A stretch of 39,443 nt of DNA from Hydrogenophaga sp. Its GTDB lineage: Bacteria; Pseudomonadota; Gammaproteobacteria; Burkholderiales; Burkholderiaceae_C. Every line of letters begins with the position of its first letter. Positions within the stretch are counted from its first letter, which is position 1. Below are positions 1 to 9,796 of this stretch, in pieces. The notes beneath the pieces are model-generated. The model was given only the letters and a program-made list of their open reading frames with translations, had not been told where the DNA came from and did no database searches. The DNA is taken from contig JAEUOT010000005.1 in assembly GCA_016790705.1 (NCBI GenBank), positions 1 to 39,443 of the forward strand. Direction: 5' to 3'. The position numbers and the translations under genes are program-made.

Positions 1-15
1 GGCGGTTTTGTCGTT

Positions 16-31
16 TGTCGGAAAGGGGACA
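16..31. promoter_or_regulatory. Putative NifA upstream activator sequence at left edge
   Basis: TGTCGGAAAGGGGACA fits the NifA consensus TGT-N10-ACA and matches the box upstream of nifV (9805-9820) at 13 of 16 positions. No sigma-54 -24/-12 element lies to its right within about 250 bases, so if functional it most likely serves a leftward nif promoter outside the window. The similarity is seen directly; the function is inferred. Confidence 0.5.
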
Positions 32-260
32 GGCGGGGTGTCGGAGCGGCGGGGTGCGTCGGGGTTGCGACAAAGGGGGATCGGCGGCGGCGGGGTGTTC
101 GGATCTGCGTCTAACGGTCCGCTCTCGACCCGTTGCGGTCCTGCAGGGATCCGAAGCGAAGCGGTCACTGGGAATCAGTCGATGCCGGGTTTCGTGGTTT
201 ACTTATATCTGTATAAAAGTAAGGCCTTGGCGTCCAACCCTTTGATTTGATTGCATTTTT
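32..260. other. Non-coding stretch left of the cassette array
   Basis: I see no convincing gene here. The first 110 bases are G-rich and the part around 200-260 is AT-rich. The short frames on the plus strand have no ribosome-binding site or recognisable product, and the minus strand does not read as an integron integrase N-terminus. GTCTAAC at 109-115 and GTCCAAC at 231-237 resemble attC R'' boxes, but neither forms a convincing full site with the core at 330-336. Confidence 0.5.
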
Positions 261-271
261 GGGAGATTGAC

Positions 272-334
272 GTGACCAGAATATCCCGCGCTGTCCAGCT
301 TATCCCGCAGGTTCTGCGGGATACATTACGTTAG
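272..334 (+). CDS. 20-codon leader ORF ending in the integron core site
   Basis: A GGGAG ribosome-binding site at 261-265 stands six bases before a GTG codon. The frame encodes 20 residues (VTRISRAVQL then IPQVLRDTLR) and its TAG stop (332-334) lies inside the GTTAGGC core site. Cassette 1, whose ATG follows nine bases after the stop, has no ribosome-binding site. By analogy with ORF-11 of class 1 attI1, which raises translation of such cassettes, this could be a translational coupler. It could also be chance, and the product itself resembles nothing I know. Confidence 0.3.
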   Translation: MTRISRAVQLIPQVLRDTLR

Positions 335-342
335 GCTGCTTG

Positions 343-807
343 ATGTTCGCGCGATCTGATCTCGATGCCCTCGATAGCGAGCTGTTTGTTGACTGGCGCT
401 ACATGAGTTGCTATCCGGCCCTTCACTATGCGGTTTACCCACAGCACGCGTTCCGCGTCCCAGATTCAGAGCAAATGGTTCGAATCACTCGCGCACCGAA
501 GCGTCAGGGAGACAATGGAGTTCAATTCTGGGTTTCCGCTGAGAGTTCCGATGCTCCGCTCAAGCCTGAGTACGCCGCTAAGTACTTGAAGTCAGCCCAC
601 TTCCGTCCAATTCATGAGGCTGAGTTCAACGGCCTCGTTCAGGCCCAGTGTGCCGAGTTGATCGCTCCTCCCATCCTGCCTCTCCGCGAACCCGGGGGCT
701 TCATTGGAGCTCTTTCAATGCACGCCCTGGAAACAGAGTTCATCGTCTCTCTCTTCGCCGAGTACGCGAACGAGTTCATCCATTTCTATTGGGAGAGCAC
801 GGCATGA
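343..807 (+). CDS. Cassette 1 hypothetical protein
   Basis: This 154-residue protein is the only ORF of the first cassette. The ATG at 343 sits seven bases after the GTTAGGC core. A TTG at 340 is also in frame but less likely. There is no Shine-Dalgarno sequence, so translation may depend on the upstream 20-codon ORF. The protein is soluble-looking, rich in aromatic residues near the N-terminus (VDWRYMSCYPALHYAVYP) and at the C-terminus (FIHFYWES), and has no signal peptide or membrane segment. I do not recognise the family. The ORF stops 22 bases before its attC site, typical of cassette genes. Composition is lower in GC than the chromosome, which suggests transfer. Confidence 0.75.
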   Translation: MFARSDLDALDSELFVDWRYMSCYPALHYAVYPQHAFRVPDSEQMVRITRAPKRQGDNGVQFWVSAESSDAPLKPEYAAKYLKSAHFRPIHEAEFNGLVQAQCAELIAPPILPLREPGGFIGALSMHALETEFIVSLFAEYANEFIHFYWESTA

Positions 808-829
808 ACGTCCAGTTTCGCCGCCGGCA

Positions 830-892
830 GCCTAACCCCTCCGTCAAGGGGGCATCCCGCAAGCGGGCCGCCCCTTACGTCGAACGTTAGAC
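830..892 (+). repeat. attC recombination site of cassette 1
   Basis: The 63-base site has R'' GCCTAAC (830-836) and R' GTTAGAC (886-892). The inner arms GTCAAGGGG and CCCCTTACG pair with a bulge, and the middle contains a small hairpin (CCCGC-AA-GCGGG). R'' is complementary to the core at 330-336, as expected for an intact cassette. Confidence 0.88.
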
Positions 893-899
893 CTCGCAG

Positions 900-1199
900 A
901 TGAATCACCGATTGCCTGCCGCCATCAATCAGTGGCATGTTGAGTTCGATCCGTATGGTTTTGCCAATCGAGCGGACTGGCTGACGCTAGCACAAAGAAC
1001 AGAGGACATTCTTCAGCTTACTCATGTCTATTCGGATGGTCCAATCATCGATGTGGGCTTCTATAGCCACGTGTTTCGCGGCTGCGTAATTCGGAATGGA
1101 GACTGGGACGATCCAGTTGAATCTTTTGAGTCTGAATCCGTGGACGACATCGAAAACTGGATCTATTCGACATTGGATAGATATGCCAACGGCTTCTGA
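900..1199 (+). CDS. Cassette 2 small acidic hypothetical protein
   Basis: A 99-residue protein that begins seven bases after the GTTAGAC core and ends 12 bases before its attC site. No clear ribosome-binding site is visible. The second half is strongly acidic (NGDWDDPVESFESESVDDIE), and the C-terminus looks helical. There is no signal peptide or transmembrane segment. Small acidic proteins of this kind include immunity proteins and nucleic-acid mimics, but I cannot place it in a family. GC content near 50 percent contrasts with the GC-rich nif genes. Confidence 0.72.
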   Translation: MNHRLPAAINQWHVEFDPYGFANRADWLTLAQRTEDILQLTHVYSDGPIIDVGFYSHVFRGCVIRNGDWDDPVESFESESVDDIENWIYSTLDRYANGF

Positions 1200-1211
1200 C
1201 CTTCTATCAAG

Positions 1212-1280
1212 GTCTAACCTTTCATTGCAGCCGACCCTGGCCGGCTGCGCCGGCCGGTCGGCTGAATTCAAACGTTAGAT
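1212..1280 (+). repeat. attC recombination site of cassette 2
   Basis: The 69-base site has R'' GTCTAAC (1212-1218) and R' GTTAGAT (1274-1280). A long stem forms between GCAGCCGACC and GGTCGGCTG, with the inner GCCGG repeats also able to pair. R'' complements the GTTAGAC core at 886-892. Confidence 0.88.
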
Positions 1281-1285
1281 TACCC

Positions 1286-1924
1286 ATGAACAACGACCCA
1301 CGTACTGAGCCGCTTTTAGAGTGGAATCGCCTTGCGCGTGAGAACACCGAAAATGCAATTGTCTCTTCAATGTTCGAGGCAGCAGCAAAAGCCAGTGAGC
1401 CAATCGACACCTTCAGCACGTGGCTGCTTGTGGCTGCCGCCGCCGTTGCATCATTTTTCATTGGCAACGCAGAAAAACTGATTCCCATCATTAAGCAGCA
1501 GGGTTTCGTGACTTGCGGTGTGTTTCTTTGTCTGTCTTGCATTTTCGGCTTGATGTCAAAGATATTCGCCCTACGCTGCAAGGTGTCCTCAGAGACTGGC
1601 GCTGCTGTCAGAAAAACCTTTTCTGAACACCTCGCCGCATACCAAATTGAAGAAGAGAAAATCCAAGAGGGGGCTGTTTTTTGGGGCATAGATATTCAAA
1701 CCGGCATTCGATTAGAACGGGTATTGAAGGAGTTTTTAGCGCCAATGCCGTGGTGGGTCCGCTGGTTATCGAAGCGCTATTTCGAAAAGCACGCAGGCAA
1801 CCCTCAGATTGGCTACATTCCTCACATAAAGAGCCTCCACACTCAGGGAGTTCATGCCTTCTTCCAGGCTATGTGCTTCTTAGGTTTTCTTGCTTCTGGT
1901 TTTATCTTTGCATCACCAATCTAA
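1286..1924 (+). CDS. Cassette 3 predicted membrane protein
   Basis: A 212-residue protein whose ATG follows the GTTAGAT core by five bases. Three hydrophobic segments are visible, at about residues 43-60, 74-95 and 189-209. Between the second and third is a hydrophilic stretch of about 95 residues with charged helices (around EEEKIQEGAVFW) and an aromatic patch (PMPWWVRWLSKRYF). The N-terminal 40 residues are soluble. The topology resembles small membrane-anchored effectors in mobile regions, but I do not recognise the family and assign no function. The stop codon overlaps the R'' box of its attC, so coding region and recombination site are packed together. Confidence 0.75.
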   Translation: MNNDPRTEPLLEWNRLARENTENAIVSSMFEAAAKASEPIDTFSTWLLVAAAAVASFFIGNAEKLIPIIKQQGFVTCGVFLCLSCIFGLMSKIFALRCKVSSETGAAVRKTFSEHLAAYQIEEEKIQEGAVFWGIDIQTGIRLERVLKEFLAPMPWWVRWLSKRYFEKHAGNPQIGYIPHIKSLHTQGVHAFFQAMCFLGFLASGFIFASPI

Positions 1925-1999
1925 CTGGCGCTTCGAGTGGGACGCTCCAACAGCCGGCTTCGCCGCCTGTTTCTGCGCCCCTCAAGCTGAACGTTGAGC
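1919..1999 (+). repeat. attC recombination site of cassette 3, end of array
   Basis: The 81-base site has R'' ATCTAAC (1919-1925, overlapping the ORF stop) and R' GTTGAGC (1993-1999). Arms GCTTCGAGTGGG and CCCCTCAAGC pair imperfectly, with an inner stem around GCCGGCTTCGCCGC. R'' complements the GTTAGAT core at 1274-1280. No further cassette follows. Confidence 0.82.
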
Positions 2000-2046
2000 G
2001 ACTACTTTACCGATAGACCACTGACCGCTCCTGGCCGAAAGCTGTC

Positions 2047-2718
2047 TTACCCGTTGCTCGCCCCATCGCCCAGCACCACACCTCTGCGCAGCGCACTCAC
2101 CTGGGCCAGGATGTTCTGGCGCACGTCGTCAGGCAGCACAGTCGTGAGCGGCGACGCCTGGCGCAACTCCTGCGCGCGGCGGGTGCGGCCCAGTGCCTTG
2201 CGCCACTGGCCTTGGGCCAGGATGGTTTGCCACTCGGTCCACAAGCTGCTGGAACGCGACGGGCCGCCTTGTAGCCAGCGCTCAAGTGTGGACTGCGCCT
2301 GTTGCAGTAGCGCCGGGTCGGCACGCACGCGGCGCACGGCTTCTTCGTGCAGCGCGAGGCTTTGCAAGTCCTGTATCTGGTGGCGGGTGTCGTCGGCCGA
2401 GACGATCAGTTGCACGGCTGGCCTGGCGCGGCGCGAACGCGCAGCGGCCGTGTCGGGTGGCGGTGGTTGAAGGGTGTCACCGGCCAGCAGGGCGAGTTCG
2501 CCTGCCACGCCGAGGATGGACATGACCCGCAGGTAGGTGCCGATGGAGGGGCCGGGGTCGCCTGCTTCGACGGCGCTTAGCGTGGTGCGTGAGATGCCGG
2601 CACGCTGGGCCATGGCGACCGTGCCCAGGCCCTGCGCCTTGCGCAGGCGCTTGAGGCGGTCGCCCAGTTGCAGCAGCAGGTGGCGCTCCAGGACGGCGGC
2701 GTTGTCGGTGGTGTTCAT
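2047..2718 (-). CDS. XRE-family helix-turn-helix regulator
   Basis: A 223-residue protein with an N-terminal lambda-repressor/Cro-type helix-turn-helix at about residues 19-75 (LGDRLKRLRKAQGL, then AGISRTTLSAVEAG). The HTH resembles HipB-type antitoxins. The remaining 140 residues are helical and charged, and I cannot assign them. A HipB-like gene is normally followed by a toxin gene such as hipA, but here the downstream side runs straight into the end of the integron array, so any partner is absent. The start at 2718 has no Shine-Dalgarno and lies nine bases from a plausible -10 box. A palindrome over the -35 suggests autorepression. Its role is unproven. Confidence 0.8.
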   Translation of the reverse strand: MNTTDNAAVLERHLLLQLGDRLKRLRKAQGLGTVAMAQRAGISRTTLSAVEAGDPGPSIGTYLRVMSILGVAGELALLAGDTLQPPPPDTAAARSRRARPAVQLIVSADDTRHQIQDLQSLALHEEAVRRVRADPALLQQAQSTLERWLQGGPSRSSSLWTEWQTILAQGQWRKALGRTRRAQELRQASPLTTVLPDDVRQNILAQVSALRRGVVLGDGASNG

Positions 2719-2727
2719 TTGTCCGGA

Positions 2728-2756
2728 ATATTATGCAATTCATATCATTTTGTCCA
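2728..2756 (-). promoter_or_regulatory. Candidate promoter of the XRE gene, possibly leaderless
   Basis: On the minus strand TGGACA (2756-2751) is followed after 17 bases by TAATAT (2733-2728), close to the sigma-70 consensus. The predicted start of transcription falls only two or three bases before the ATG at 2718, so the mRNA may be leaderless. This would explain the missing ribosome-binding site. Confidence 0.45.
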
Positions 2757-2770
2757 TTTATATGGACAAA
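2749..2770. promoter_or_regulatory. Palindromic operator candidate
   Basis: TTTGTCCAT and ATGGACAAA form perfect nine-base arms around a four-base centre (TTAT), overlapping the predicted -35 element of the XRE gene. Related half sites occur at 2719-2725 (TTGTCCG) and 2791-2798 (ATGGACAA). The obvious candidate ligand is the XRE protein encoded next to it, giving autorepression. Confidence 0.65.
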
Positions 2771-2914
2771 CGATCTGGCAATGGCCTGATGATGGACAAC
2801 GGGAACACCGCAACTCCTGCGGCGATTGAGCCGCTTATTCACCGCAGCGCGTGTCGACACCACCTCACCCACGCCCAATAAGATTGCTCACCCGAACGCC
2901 GCCGCCCAAACACC

Positions 2915-3145
2915 ATGAAGAACCTGCTCAGCACGCGTTTCAAGTCATTCCACCTTGGGTGGCTGCTCGCTCTCTCCATTGGCGTCGCCGGTTGCGGACC
3001 CGAAACGGTCGGAGCCGCGGCCACCGCCGCCAAGCTCGAAGCGGACAGCGCAGAACGGGCCAAGGCCCAGGCCGACAAGCTGAAGCAGGACCTGGAAGCC
3101 GCCATGAAGGTCAGAGAAGCTGCAGAAGCCGCCGCCGAGAAGTGA
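2915..3145 (+). CDS. Small Ala/Lys-rich lipoprotein
   Basis: A 76-residue protein with a basic N-terminus, a hydrophobic stretch and a lipobox GVAGC with the lipidated cysteine at residue 27. The mature part is almost wholly alpha-helical heptad-like sequence rich in Ala, Glu and Lys (AKLEADSAERAKAQADKL), so it probably forms a coiled coil at the membrane surface, somewhat as Lpp does. It ends five bases from the end of nifA on the opposite strand, with no terminator between. I do not recognise a named family, and a role in nitrogen fixation is not implied. Confidence 0.7.
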   Translation: MKNLLSTRFKSFHLGWLLALSIGVAGCGPETVGAAATAAKLEADSAERAKAQADKLKQDLEAAMKVREAAEAAAEK

Positions 3146-3150
3146 CGGCC

Positions 3151-4860
<1,710 letters not shown>

Positions 4861-4949
4861 CGATGGGACTCCCATCCGCTTGGGGTCGTTCGTGGGTTGC
4901 ACCAGCGCCGGGAATCCGCCGCGAGGTGACGACCTTGCGCTTGCTGCGG

Positions 4950-4965
4950 TGCAAAAAGCGTGCCG
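4950..4965 (-). promoter_or_regulatory. Sigma-54 (-24/-12) promoter for nifA
   Basis: Read on the minus strand, CGGCACGCTTTTTGCA matches the consensus TGGCAC-N5-TTGCA with one mismatch, at the first position. Transcription would begin near 4938, about 78 bases before the nifA ATG. This implies nitrogen-regulated or auto-activated nifA expression. Confidence 0.75.
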
Positions 4966-4973
4966 GTATCGTG

Positions 4974-5001
4974 TGTCGCAGGCTTTGCAACAAACCCGAC
5001 A
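4974..5001. promoter_or_regulatory. Degenerate NifA-box pair between nifA and iscS
   Basis: The region has no canonical TGT-N10-ACA. Two overlapping near-matches are present: TGT-N10-GCA at 4974-4989 and TGC-N10-ACA at 4986-5001. They lie about 85-115 bases upstream of the -24 element of the iscS promoter, the usual distance for an activator site. An outer dyad GTGTCG (4973-4978) and CGACAC (4997-5002) frames them. Function is inferred from position only. Confidence 0.4.
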
Positions 5002-5086
5002 CGCCGCATCGCGACGAACGGTCCGCGCACACCACAAAGCCCACACAAATCCCCTCAAAACCGTTCGTCGACGGGGCAATAACGCA

Positions 5087-5102
5087 TGGCACAGACGTTG
5101 CA
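5087..5102 (+). promoter_or_regulatory. Sigma-54 (-24/-12) promoter for the iscS operon
   Basis: TGGCACAGACGTTGCA is a perfect match to TGGCAC-N5-TTGCA. The predicted transcript starts near 5114, giving a leader of about 22 bases that contains the CAGGAG ribosome-binding site at 5124-5129 of the first gene. Confidence 0.92.
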
Positions 5103-5135
5103 GAACGGGCCACAACCGATTGCCAGGAGCTCGCC

Positions 5136-6380
5136 ATGCCGGATACCAGCGCCCCCACCGCCCCCGCACGCGCCGCCTCGCCCATCTATCTCGACTACGC
5201 CGCGACGACACCGGTCGACCGCCGCGTCGCGAACAAGATGTGGCCCTATCTCATCGAGCAGTTCGGCAATCCCGCGAGCCGCTCACACGCCTATGGCTGG
5301 GTCGCGGAGGAAGCGGTCGAGCTGGCACGCGAACAGGTCTGCTCCCTGATCAACGCCGATCCGCGCGAGATCGTCTGGACCAGCGGCGCGACCGAGTCGA
5401 ACAACCTCGCGATCAAGGGGGCGGCCCACTTCCACAAGGCCAAGGGGAAACACCTCGTTACCGTTGCGACCGAACACAAGGCGGTGCTCGACAGCATGCG
5501 TGAGCTGGAGCGCGAAGGCTTCGAGGTCACGGTGCTGCCGGTGCTGCCCAGCGGCCTGCTCGATCTGGACCAGTTCAGGGCATCACTGCGCCCTGATACG
5601 GTGCTCGCCTCGGTCATGTTCGTGAACAACGAGACCGGTGTGATCCAGGACATCGCGGCGCTGGGCGCGATCTGCCGCGAGAAGGGTGTGCTGTTCCATG
5701 TCGACGCGGCGCAGGCCGCTGGAAAGGTGGCGATCGATCTGGACAGTCTGCCGGTTGATCTGCTGTCACTGTCGGCCCACAAGATCTACGGTCCCAAGGG
5801 GATCGGCGCGCTGTATGTGCGTCGCAAGCCGCGCGTGCGCATCGAGGCGCAGATGCACGGCGGCGGCCACGAGCGCGGCATGCGCTCCGGTACCCTGCCC
5901 ACGCACCAGATCGTCGGCATGGGCGAAGCCTTCTGGCTGGCGCGTGAACAGATGGCCAGCGACAACGCCCGCATCACCGCGCTGCGCGAGCGGCTCTGGG
6001 CCGGCCTCTCGAAGCTGGAGTGCGTGGAGCTCAACGGCGACCCGGTGCACCGCGCCTGCGGCTACCTGAACGCCAGCTTCAACTACGTCGAGGGCGAGTC
6101 GCTGCTGATGGGCATCAAGGGCGTGGCGGTGTCGTCGGGCTCGGCCTGCACCTCGGCGAGCCTGGAGCCCAGCTATGTGCTGCGCGCCATGGGCCGCAGC
6201 GACGAGCTGGCGCACAGCTCGGTGCGCTTCTCCATCGGCCGTTTCACGACCGCCGAAGAGATCGACGCAACGATTGCCCAGGTGACCGAGGTGGTCAACC
6301 GGCTGCGCGAGATGAGCCCGCTGTGGGACATGGTCAAGGCCGGCATCGACCTCTCGACCATTCAATGGGCAGAACACTGA
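5136..6380 (+). CDS. iscS: Cysteine desulfurase, IscS/NifS type
   Basis: This PLP enzyme takes sulfur from cysteine as a persulfide for Fe-S cluster assembly. The 414-residue protein has the [11 protein letters not shown] start motif, the PLP-binding lysine 216 in [10 protein letters not shown], and catalytic cysteine 338 in SSGSACTS. The loop and the C-terminus ([20 protein letters not shown]) resemble housekeeping IscS rather than classical NifS, yet the gene is driven by a sigma-54 promoter beside nifA, so its job is probably supply for nitrogenase. The ATG at 5136 follows CAGGAG by six bases. It heads an operon with iscU, two A-type carriers, hscA and fdx. Calling it nifS would be equally defensible by context. 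Confidence 0.93.
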   Translation: MPDTSAPTAPARAASPIYLDYAATTPVDRRVANKMWPYLIEQFGNPASRSHAYGWVAEEAVELAREQVCSLINADPREIVWTSGATESNNLAIKGAAHFHKAKGKHLVTVATEHKAVLDSMRELEREGFEVTVLPVLPSGLLDLDQFRASLRPDTVLASVMFVNNETGVIQDIAALGAICREKGVLFHVDAAQAAGKVAIDLDSLPVDLLSLSAHKIYGPKGIGALYVRRKPRVRIEAQMHGGGHERGMRSGTLPTHQIVGMGEAFWLAREQMASDNARITALRERLWAGLSKLECVELNGDPVHRACGYLNASFNYVEGESLLMGIKGVAVSSGSACTSASLEPSYVLRAMGRSDELAHSSVRFSIGRFTTAEEIDATIAQVTEVVNRLREMSPLWDMVKAGIDLSTIQWAEH

Positions 6381-6401
6381 TTCAACGAACGGAGCAACAC
6401 C

Positions 6402-6839
6402 ATGGCTTACAGCGACAAGGTCGTTGACCACTACGAGAACCCGCGCAACGTCGGCGCGTTCGACGCCAGCGACGACAGCGTCGGCACCGGCATGGTCGGT
6501 GCGCCCGCCTGCGGCGACGTGATGAAGCTGCAGATCCGCGTGAACGCGCAGGGCGTGATCGAGGACGCGAAGTTCAAGACCTACGGCTGCGGCTCGGCGA
6601 TTGCGTCGAGCTCGCTGGTCACCGAATGGGTGCGCGGCCGCACGCTCGATGAAGCGCTGGCGATCAAGAACTCCGCCATCGCCGAAGAGCTGGCGCTGCC
6701 GCCCGTGAAGATCCATTGCTCGATCCTGGCCGAGGACGCCATCAAGGCGGCCGTGGCCGATTACCGCTCGCGCCACGGCAGCCCATCGTCGGAATCGACG
6801 GTGGTCGAAAAAGACGCCTGCGAACCCCGCGGCCATTGA
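6402..6839 (+). CDS. iscU: Fe-S cluster scaffold IscU with extended C-terminus
   Basis: The scaffold on which IscS sulfur and iron are assembled into 2Fe-2S clusters. Ligand residues Cys37, Asp39, Cys63 and Cys106 are in place (APACGD, YGCGS, IHCS). The LPPVK motif (99-103), the docking site for the chaperone HscA, is intact, and hscA lies in the same operon. At 145 residues it is about 17 longer than typical IscU; the extra Ser/Glu-rich tail carries a further cysteine at 140. It is not a three-domain NifU: the central ferredoxin-like and C-terminal Nfu domains are absent. It starts 21 bases after iscS. Confidence 0.94.
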   Translation: MAYSDKVVDHYENPRNVGAFDASDDSVGTGMVGAPACGDVMKLQIRVNAQGVIEDAKFKTYGCGSAIASSSLVTEWVRGRTLDEALAIKNSAIAEELALPPVKIHCSILAEDAIKAAVADYRSRHGSPSSESTVVEKDACEPRGH

Positions 6840-6864
6840 GGCCGACACTCCAAGGAGAACCGCC

Positions 6865-7239
6865 ATGTCCGCTGTGTCCGAAGTTGTTGTCGCCGAGTCG
6901 GCGCCGATTCCCGCCCTGCTTGAATTCACGCCGCAGGCCGCCGCCAAGGTCTCCGAGCTGATCCTCGAAGAAGGCAATCCCGCGCTCAAGCTGCGCCTGT
7001 ACGTGACCGGCGGGGGCTGCTCGGGCTTCTCCTACGGTTTCGTGTTCGACGACCAGGTGGCCGAGGACGACACCATCGTCTCGACCGAAGGGGTCTCGCT
7101 GGTGGTGGACGCGATGAGCTACCAGTACCTGGTCGGTGCGCGCGTCGATTTCGAGGACGGGCTGGAAGGTTCGCGCTTCGTGATCCACAACCCGAACGCG
7201 CAGACCACCTGCGGGTGCGGTTCCTCGTTCTCGGTCTGA
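6865..7239 (+). CDS. A-type Fe-S carrier, ErpA-like
   Basis: A 124-residue A-type carrier protein that would receive clusters from IscU and pass them to targets. It contains the ErpA-like motif [13 protein letters not shown] and the C-terminal CGCGSSF, giving the three conserved cysteines of the family. The first 20 residues (with [14 protein letters not shown]) are an N-terminal extension not typical of IscA. AAGGAG stands seven bases before the ATG. It lies between iscU and a second A-type gene. In nif regions such proteins are often called nif-IscA or HesB. The ErpA assignment rests on motif likeness only. Confidence 0.88.
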   Translation: MSAVSEVVVAESAPIPALLEFTPQAAAKVSELILEEGNPALKLRLYVTGGGCSGFSYGFVFDDQVAEDDTIVSTEGVSLVVDAMSYQYLVGARVDFEDGLEGSRFVIHNPNAQTTCGCGSSFSV

Positions 7240-7250
7240 CGGAGGCGGCC

Positions 7251-7574
7251 ATGTCGGTTTCGCTCACCCCCGCCGCAGCGCGGCATGTGGAGAAGTCGCT
7301 GATCAAACGCGGGTCGGGCCTGGGCCTGCGGCTGGCGGTCAAGACCAGCGGCTGCTCGGGTTACGCCTACGCGCTGGAGTTCGTCGACGAGATGAATCCG
7401 GACGACCAGTGCTTCGAGAACTTCGGCGTGAAGGTCATCGTCGATCCGCGCAGCCTGGAGATGCTCGACGGCACGCAGCTTGACTTCGTGCGCGAAGGCC
7501 TGAACGAAGGCTTCAAGTTCAACAACCCGAACGCGAAAAACAACTGCGGCTGCGGCGAAAGCTTCGCCGTCTGA
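7251..7574 (+). CDS. iscA: A-type Fe-S carrier IscA
   Basis: A 107-residue protein closely resembling enterobacterial Isc[35 protein letters not shown] and the C-terminal CGCGESFAV. The three cysteines form the iron or cluster site. The ATG at 7251 follows GGAGG closely, 11 bases after the stop of the ErpA-like gene. Having an ErpA-like and a true IscA-like carrier next to each other in a nitrogen-fixation operon suggests they serve different acceptors. Confidence 0.92.
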   Translation: MSVSLTPAAARHVEKSLIKRGSGLGLRLAVKTSGCSGYAYALEFVDEMNPDDQCFENFGVKVIVDPRSLEMLDGTQLDFVREGLNEGFKFNNPNAKNNCGCGESFAV

Positions 7575-7581
7575 ACACACC

Positions 7582-9452
<1,871 letters not shown>

Positions 9453-9453
<1 letters not shown>

Positions 9454-9788
9454 TGCCGTTCGTCCGCATCCTGCCGCATCCCGATCTGTGCCCCGAGGGC
9501 GCGAGCTTCGAAGTCAAGCGCGGCGCCATGCTGTGCGAGAGCATGCTCAAGGCGGGCGTCGCGATCGAGCACGCCTGCGACATGGTCGCCGCCTGCGCGA
9601 CCTGTCATGTGCACGTGCGCGAGGGCGGCGCATCGCTGGCCGAGCCGGACGACGAAGAGAACGACCAGCTCGACAACGCCTGGGGCCTGGACGCGCAGTC
9701 GCGGCTGGCCTGCTGCGTGAAGCTCAAGGACGCCGATCTGCTGATCGAGCTGCCGAAACACACGCGCAACCACGCGCGCGAGAAATAG
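9453..9788 (+). CDS. fdx: ISC-type 2Fe-2S ferredoxin
   Basis: A 111-residue adrenodoxin-type ferredoxin. Cysteines 42, 48 and 51 (CDMVAACATC) and 87 or 88 give the C-X5-C-X2-C...C pattern of isc Fdx. It donates electrons during cluster assembly on IscU. It is translationally coupled to hscA and is the last gene of the iscS operon; the next operon begins after a 158-base regulatory gap. No terminator is evident behind it, so some read-through into nifV is possible. Confidence 0.92.
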
Positions 9789-9796
9789 TCTCTGCC

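Larger units (their letters stand above)
330..1999 (+). mobile_element. Integron gene-cassette array (three cassettes)
   Basis: Four GTTRRRY-type core sites (330-336 GTTAGGC, 886-892 GTTAGAC, 1274-1280 GTTAGAT, 1993-1999 GTTGAGC) delimit three units. Each unit has a single plus-strand ORF followed by a foldable attC site. Each attC R'' box is the exact complement of the core site at the left end of the same cassette (GCCTAAC, GTCTAAC, ATCTAAC), as expected if each cassette was once a closed circle inserted by an integron integrase. Base composition is clearly lower in GC than the flanking genes. No integrase gene is in the window, so this is either the distal part of an integron whose intI lies to the left or an integrase-less cluster. 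The first core may be attI or the end of another attC. Confidence 0.88.

Noticed and set aside
205-222. LexA-like half site (CTGTATAAA) that could control an integrase gene
   Set aside because: Only one half matches the LexA consensus, and no integrase reading frame begins to its left within the window.
32-260. Rightward sigma-54 promoter to match the NifA box at 16-31
   Set aside because: No GG/GC pair with the required spacing occurs near the TTGC elements at 65-68, 133-136 or 251-254.
109-336. GTCTAAC at 109-115 or GTCCAAC at 231-237 as R'' of a further attC ending at 330-336
   Set aside because: The inner arms do not pair convincingly, and the first would make the site 228 bases long. 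The core at 330-336 may be attI or an incomplete attC; left open.
5136-6380. Naming the desulfurase NifS
   Set aside because: Catalytic loop SSGSACTS, C-terminus and the isc-type neighbours fit IscS better; the name is a matter of context and is noted in the entry.
5766-6989. A 407-codon minus-strand frame opposite iscS-iscU
   Set aside because: His/Arg/Ala-rich shadow of well-supported genes, with no family motif.
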